NCBI GenBank assembly: GCA_017656425.1
Contig: JACDNV010000024.1
Coordinates: forward strand, 1 to 28,961
Reading direction: 5' to 3'
Source: Candidatus Neomarinimicrobiota bacterium
GTDB lineage: Bacteria > Fidelibacterota > UBA2242 > B5-G15
DNA: 28,961 nucleotides
Each line of letters starts with the position of its first letter. Position 1 is the stretch's first letter. The notes beneath the pieces were generated by a model. The model saw nothing but the letters and a program-made list of their open reading frames with translations. It had not been told where the DNA came from and searched no databases. Shown piece by piece: positions 24,637 to 28,961 of the stretch. A program made the translations under genes and the position numbers.

Positions 24637-26124
24637 ATGAAGAACATTTTTGAGTACTTAGACTTTTATTCAAAATACAATCCTAATAAGACTTTTATTT
24701 CATATCATGAGAATAATTATTCATACAAACAAATAAACAACGCAGTAAATAATCTTTGTAACATAATAAACAGGTCGTTTGCTAACTATCCCAAGCGTAT
24801 TGCACTTTTTTTACCTGGTTCCCCAGAATTTATAACTTCTTATTTTGCTTCTATCAAATTGGGAGCTGATGTAGTAATAATACCACCAAATATCACTTAT
24901 CAGGAACTATCAAATCTTTTAAAGCAGACAAAACCAGATATTCTCATATTGAATAATAATTCAAATGACAAAGTTGATAAGGCTAAATTTCTCTCAAAAT
25001 GCGAATTTATAAAAATAATATTCAGTTCGAATAAAGACAACTCATTAAATATCAATGAATTAATAAATTATGAATCAGAATTTAAACAAACTACTTACCC
25101 AAATTTTGAAGAAAGACAAATACTTTTTTTCTTAAAAAAATTTCGGCAGAAAAGATCTAGAATAGGCTACTCTTATAAAAACATAACCTCTGCAGCTCGG
25201 TCACTTGCAGGAATTGTAAAATTCCTTCCAAAGAAAGTTTTTATCAATTCCTATCCTTTACATACAACAAAAGGGAATATACAGATTCTAAACACTTGTC
25301 TTGCTTCTGGCGGTAGACTGGTCATTTCAAATAATAATATTCCCAACCAAATTGCAAAACAGATTCAAAAACAGAAAGTTACTATATTTGTTACAGACAC
25401 AAATTATTTAATAGAAACTGTTGAAAATTTTGAAAATATTGAAAGAAAAAGTAAACAAAAAGTTATACTACTAAACGGTATTTTGTATGATCGTAAAATA
25501 TTTAAGGAAATTGAAGAAAAATTCAATTTTACAATCCTCGAAGGCTTTGGACTTCCTGAAACTTCCGAAGTCTGTTGCTGGAATCTAAACAAACTTGAGC
25601 GAGTAGAATTATCAATTGGCAAACCACTACCTTGTAACCAGGTTTTAATTGTTAATGAAGATGGAAAAGAAATGCCCCCCTACAAACCAGGGTACCTGGC
25701 AATAAAAGGGGAAAATATTTGTAATCAAATAATAGACGATCAAACTAAAATTTATAAGGATTGGATAAAGACAGAATTGATTGGATATAAAGATCACGAC
25801 GATTTTATTTATTTAAAATCTAAGAAGAAAAATATACTTCATAGACATGGATACGAAGTATATATCGAAGATATTGAAGATTTTATAAGACAACTGGAAG
25901 AGGTAAATGATGTTGCAATTTCTGTAACAGAATCCGGTGGTGGACATGATAAATACAAAGCATGTATCAAATTAAAAAACGGAATAAAGAGTGATACAGA
26001 AACTTTGAAAAAAGTTATAATAGACCATCTACCAAAATACCTCATCCCTGATGAATTAGAAGTAGTGAAAAGTATTCCAAAAGATGAATATGGTAATATT
26101 TTAAGACATAAACTAAACAAATAA
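24637..26124 (+). CDS. Degenerate ANL-superfamily (AMP-binding-like) protein
   Basis: 495 aa with the overall length and order of acyl/aryl-CoA ligases or NRPS adenylation domains: an N-terminal lead (EYLDFYSKYNPNKTFISY), LFLPGSPEFITSYFASIKLGA near 57-77, EGFGLPETSE (302-311) and a C-terminal lid. The catalytic motifs are lost. The P-loop normally reading TSGTTGKPKG is FLKKFRQKRSRIG (165-177). The A7 TGD is TEL (379-381), the A8 GRxKD is SKKKN (395-399), and the A10 catalytic Lys after Gly486 is Asn487. Loop length is kept, so this is substitution rather than a frameshift. It is probably not an active ligase and may be a binding or regulatory protein. It heads the operon with the EF-G-like and HIT genes. 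Confidence 0.75.
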   Translation: MKNIFEYLDFYSKYNPNKTFISYHENNYSYKQINNAVNNLCNIINRSFANYPKRIALFLPGSPEFITSYFASIKLGADVVIIPPNITYQELSNLLKQTKPDILILNNNSNDKVDKAKFLSKCEFIKIIFSSNKDNSLNINELINYESEFKQTTYPNFEERQILFFLKKFRQKRSRIGYSYKNITSAARSLAGIVKFLPKKVFINSYPLHTTKGNIQILNTCLASGGRLVISNNNIPNQIAKQIQKQKVTIFVTDTNYLIETVENFENIERKSKQKVILLNGILYDRKIFKEIEEKFNFTILEGFGLPETSEVCCWNLNKLERVELSIGKPLPCNQVLIVNEDGKEMPPYKPGYLAIKGENICNQIIDDQTKIYKDWIKTELIGYKDHDDFIYLKSKKKNILHRHGYEVYIEDIEDFIRQLEEVNDVAISVTESGGGHDKYKACIKLKNGIKSDTETLKKVIIDHLPKYLIPDELEVVKSIPKDEYGNILRHKLNK

Positions 26125-26125
26125 G

Positions 26126-26131
26126 AGGAGG
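26126..26131 (+). promoter_or_regulatory. Ribosome binding site of the EF-G-like gene
   Basis: A full AGGAGG, 7 nt before the TTG at 26139, supports use of the rare TTG start. Confidence 0.8.
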
Positions 26132-26138
26132 AATAAAC

Positions 26139-28226
26139 TTGAAGGAATACCAAACAAATGAAATAAGAAACGTCGGGCTTTTCGGCCATGCATCATCAGG
26201 CAAAACTTCTCTTGCAGAGGCATTCTTATACACAGCAGGAGTTACCACAAGACTTGGTAAAATTGAAGACGGTACAACTGTATCAGATTACCATCAGGAT
26301 GAAATAGCAAGAAAATTTTCTATTTCAACCAGCTTAATGCACGTGGAATGGGATAAAATCAAAATAAACATTCTTGATACGCCCGGCTATCTCGATTTTA
26401 TATCAGAAAGCAAAGCTATCGCTAAGGTAGTCGATCTTGGATTAATACTTGTCCATTCCCAGACTGGTGTAGAGGTAGGCACAGAAATGGTATTCAAATT
26501 TTCGGAAGAAGAGAACCTTCCCGTATGGTTTATAATTAACATGCTTGATAGAGAACACTCAAATTTCAAAAAAACTGTTGAATCAATCAGAAATACATTT
26601 GGTAAAAAAGCAGTGCCTATCCAGATACCTGTAAATGAGGGATTGGGGTTTACAACAATCGTTGACCTAATAAAAGAAAAAGCACTAAAATATAATCCCG
26701 ATTCAAAGGGCGATTACTCAATTGAAGACATTCCTGATAACTTAAAACAAGAAGTTGATGAATTGAGGGAAGATTTAATAGAAACAATAGCTGAATCTGA
26801 TGATTCACTGCTAGAAAAATTTTTTGAGAACGGAACACTTTCCGAGGAGGAAATCATAAATGGATTAAAAAATGCGGTAATCAATCGTGAAATTTTCCCG
26901 ATACTCGCTTCCTCTGCAGCACATAATATCGATGCTAAAAGAATATTGGAGTTAATAAAAGACTTTGCTCCAGCTCCAAATGAAAGAGGAGAAATAACAG
27001 GATTTGCAAACGGCAAAGAAATAAAAAGAAAAGTGAGTGACAGCGAACCTGTATCTATTTATATATTCAAAACCCTGAGTGAGTTACACGTTGGTGAATT
27101 ATTATTTTTTAAAGTTATGTCGGGATGTTTAAAATCTGGACTGGATTTATTAAATCCACACACTAAAACCACAGAAAGAATTGGAACGATTTACATAACA
27201 AACGGGAAAAATAAAAATGAAGTAGCACATCTCCATGCCGGTGATTTAGGTTCCACAGTAAAACTTAAGAACTCACATACACTGGATACCTTAACTGATC
27301 CAAAATCACCAATAGAGTATCAAAGAGTTACCTTCCCTGATCCTGTGATTGAAATAGCTATAGAACCAAAATCAAGAGGTGATGAGGAAAAAATATCCGA
27401 GGGATTACAGGCATTAAACCATGAGGACCCAACATTCAATTATAGATATGATTCTGAACTAAAACAAACGATTCTGTCTGGTCAGGGTGAACTCCACCTC
27501 ATGGTTGTCCTTGACAGACTTAAAGCCAGATATAATGTAGAAGTTAACCAGATGCCACCAAGAATACCATATAGAGAAACCATAACTAAAAAAGGAGAGG
27601 CAAAATACAGACATAAAAAACAAACAGGTGGCGCCGGCCAGTTTGCAGAAGTATGGATGTATATAGAACCACTGGAAAGGGGTAAAGGCATTGAATTCAC
27701 AAATACTCTTGTAGGGCAAAATGTTGACCGAGTTTTTGTTCCATCCGTTGAAAAGGGAGTGCGCTCAGCTTGTGAAGAAGGTATAATGGCGGGTTATAAG
27801 GTAACAGATGTAAAAGCAGTGTTTTACGATGGTAAACAACATCCCGTAGACTCTAATGATATTTCCTTCCAGATAGCAGGTAAAGGTGCTTTCAAAGAGT
27901 GCTTTATTAATGCAAACCCGATTCTTCTGGAGCCGATTTACGAACTTGAAATTCTAGTACCAGAAGAATTCATGGGTGACGTAATGGGGGATATCTCAAG
28001 TAGGAGGGGAAAAATACTTGGTATAGAAACGGAAGGTAACTTTCAGAAAATTAAAGCACAAGTACCACTTGCTGAACTATATAAATATGGTTCTGCATTA
28101 AGATCCATGACACAGGGACGCGGTTATCATAGACAAAAATTTTCTCACTACGAAACTGTACCCAGAGAAATTCAGGATAAAATAATAGAAGAAGCAAAAA
28201 GAAAAAAGGAGGAGGCACATAAATAA
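26139..28226 (+). CDS. EF-G-like translational GTPase (paralogue group, FusA2 type)
   Basis: 695 aa, full length for EF-G with domains I to V. The G1 loop is GHASSGKT (16-23) instead of the GHxDAGKT of canonical EF-G. G3 is DTPGYLDF (80-87), where the catalytic His is Tyr as in the EF-G-like bacterial paralogue group. G4 reads NMLD (134-137) where NKxD is expected, so the base-recognition Lys is Met. Domain IV (GGAGQFAEVW) and the C-terminal RGxxxGxE and QGRGYH segments are normal. It starts with TTG behind a perfect AGGAGG. It is likely a ribosome-associated factor distinct from the housekeeping EF-G, which should be encoded elsewhere. It is 14 bp after the ANL gene and directly abuts the HIT gene. 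Confidence 0.88.
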   Translation: MKEYQTNEIRNVGLFGHASSGKTSLAEAFLYTAGVTTRLGKIEDGTTVSDYHQDEIARKFSISTSLMHVEWDKIKINILDTPGYLDFISESKAIAKVVDLGLILVHSQTGVEVGTEMVFKFSEEENLPVWFIINMLDREHSNFKKTVESIRNTFGKKAVPIQIPVNEGLGFTTIVDLIKEKALKYNPDSKGDYSIEDIPDNLKQEVDELREDLIETIAESDDSLLEKFFENGTLSEEEIINGLKNAVINREIFPILASSAAHNIDAKRILELIKDFAPAPNERGEITGFANGKEIKRKVSDSEPVSIYIFKTLSELHVGELLFFKVMSGCLKSGLDLLNPHTKTTERIGTIYITNGKNKNEVAHLHAGDLGSTVKLKNSHTLDTLTDPKSPIEYQRVTFPDPVIEIAIEPKSRGDEEKISEGLQALNHEDPTFNYRYDSELKQTILSGQGELHLMVVLDRLKARYNVEVNQMPPRIPYRETITKKGEAKYRHKKQTGGAGQFAEVWMYIEPLERGKGIEFTNTLVGQNVDRVFVPSVEKGVRSACEEGIMAGYKVTDVKAVFYDGKQHPVDSNDISFQIAGKGAFKECFINANPILLEPIYELEILVPEEFMGDVMGDISSRRGKILGIETEGNFQKIKAQVPLAELYKYGSALRSMTQGRGYHRQKFSHYETVPREIQDKIIEEAKRKKEEAHK
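28208..28215 (+). promoter_or_regulatory. Ribosome binding site of the HIT gene
   Basis: GGAGGAGG lies within the last codons of the EF-G-like gene, 11 nt before the TTG at 28227. The spacing is slightly long but the match is strong. Confidence 0.6.
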
Positions 28227-28715
28227 TTGGATAATCTCTGGGCTCCATGGCGGATTGACTACATATTAAATCCAAAAGAAAAGGGATGTTTTTTTTGTAA
28301 ATACATCAAAGATAACAACGATGAAGAACATCTTATCCTGTTGAGGGGAAATCACTCTTTTGTAATTATGAATTATTATCCCTATAATAATGGACATCTC
28401 ATGATCGCACCCTTTAGACACCTTGCTGGGCTTTCTGAATTAAACGATGATACACTTCTAGAAATGCTGAAATTAACCCGGCATTCTGTTGATATAATAA
28501 AGAAGGAAATGAAAGCTGAAGGATTTAACATTGGCATAAATCTTGGTGACATTGCCGGAGCCGGAGTAAAAGACCATTTACATATCCATATAGTACCACG
28601 ATGGAAAGGCGACACTAATTTTATGCCTATTATTGGACATACGAAAGTAGTTAGTGAGGGATTAAAGGAAACTTACCAAAAACTAAAAAAACACTTCGAT
28701 AAAATCACAATATAA
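28227..28715 (+). CDS. HIT family nucleotide hydrolase/transferase
   Basis: 162 aa. The N-terminus DNLWAPWRIDYI followed by CFFC (residues 21-24) is the pattern of HIT proteins related to Ap4A phosphorylase. The histidine triad is DHLHIHIVPRW, the middle His of the triad being the nucleophile that forms the nucleotidyl-His intermediate. The start is TTG because LWAPWR sits immediately at the N-terminus in the family and no suitable ATG is near. It begins directly after the EF-G-like stop. The substrate is probably a dinucleoside polyphosphate or nucleoside phosphoramidate (family knowledge). Confidence 0.92.
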   Translation: MDNLWAPWRIDYILNPKEKGCFFCKYIKDNNDEEHLILLRGNHSFVIMNYYPYNNGHLMIAPFRHLAGLSELNDDTLLEMLKLTRHSVDIIKKEMKAEGFNIGINLGDIAGAGVKDHLHIHIVPRWKGDTNFMPIIGHTKVVSEGLKETYQKLKKHFDKITI

Positions 28716-28961
28716 AACTTAAAATTTTTAAATTGATTAAAAAATCCCACAGCTCATAACTATTAATCCTCATCCGTTATTTAATACGCCATTAAAAAGC
28801 ATCATGAGATAATCCATTAAAGACACTTATAAAACAAATTTTATAGTTACATCATAAAGTATTTTTTAAACACTCGGTTTTGTTACTACTCAATTCATTT
28901 TAATTTTTTTGGGTCTGTTAAATTTTCTGTTGAAATTTTGAATAAAAATAAGAAAGGTACC
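28716..28961. other. Non-coding end region with no recognisable feature
   Basis: 246 bp after the HIT gene contain no convincing open frame, RNA gene or GC-rich terminator hairpin. The last 60 bases are very AT-rich and may hold the promoter of a gene beyond the window, but no box pair with good spacing stands out. Confidence 0.5.

Noticed and set aside
25110-25170. Frameshift explaining the lost P-loop in the ANL gene
   Set aside because: The other two frames here hit stops quickly and do not encode a TSGTTGKPKG-like loop; the in-frame segment keeps normal length.
27459-27719. Minus-strand frames within the EF-G-like gene
   Set aside because: They lie opposite strongly conserved EF-G sequence and have no independent signals.

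Overview
The window is AT-rich (by eye about one third G+C) bacterial chromosome from a diderm-type organism, using the standard code and frequent TTG starts. Most of it is a cell-surface polysaccharide cluster. Taxonomy cannot be fixed from sequence alone. The EF-G-like paralogue with a GYxDF-type G3 motif, the ExeA-like ATPase and the general gene style suggest a little-cultivated candidate lineage (FCB-like or similar), at low confidence. No phage, CRISPR, tRNA or rRNA was seen.

Layout. Positions 1-481 hold 2.4 tandem copies of a 201-bp repeat, each carrying a fold-back element. Positions 489-16304 form one compact plus-strand run with gaps of 0-42 bp and several start/stop overlaps: a sulfotransferase-like protein, an orphan GT-B-like protein, a Wzx-type flippase, five GT4 and two GT2 glycosyltransferases, a CapK-type adenylate-forming ligase, a methyltransferase, a DegT-type aminotransferase and a membrane-anchored divergent PHP-domain protein. 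A 59-aa minus-strand membrane protein (16305-16484) interrupts the run. A second plus-strand block (16561-20066) follows: WbqC family, PIG-L/LmbE deacetylase, a second DegT aminotransferase and a WecA/TagO-like initiating phosphosugar transferase. Together these fit a lipid-linked, flippase-dependent pathway: WecA-like priming on undecaprenyl phosphate, glycosyltransferase extension, amino-sugar decoration, then Wzx flipping. No Wzy polymerase, ligase or Wza/Wzz exporter is visible here.

Positions 20138-22809 hold a two-gene unit with its own candidate promoter: an ExeA/GspA-type AAA ATPase, overlapping by 4 nt a 628-aa protein with a long Glu/Lys-rich tail and a C-terminal HD-GYP domain. The tail carries five copies of a short motif. 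This may be a nucleotide-signalling module regulating the envelope. Convergent to it is a minus-strand pair: panD (aspartate 1-decarboxylase) and an 8-TM sensor-like protein with a GAF-like C-terminus.

Positions 24637-28715 form a further plus-strand operon behind a good sigma70-type promoter: an ANL-superfamily protein that has lost nearly all adenylation motifs, an EF-G-like GTPase and a HIT-family hydrolase. The last 246 bp hold no recognisable gene.

The items most worth a second look are the motif-repeat HD-GYP plus ATPase pair, the PHP protein whose domain seems split by a membrane hairpin, the degenerate ANL protein, the fold-back repeat array, and the 59-aa membrane protein with a near-perfect ribosome binding site.
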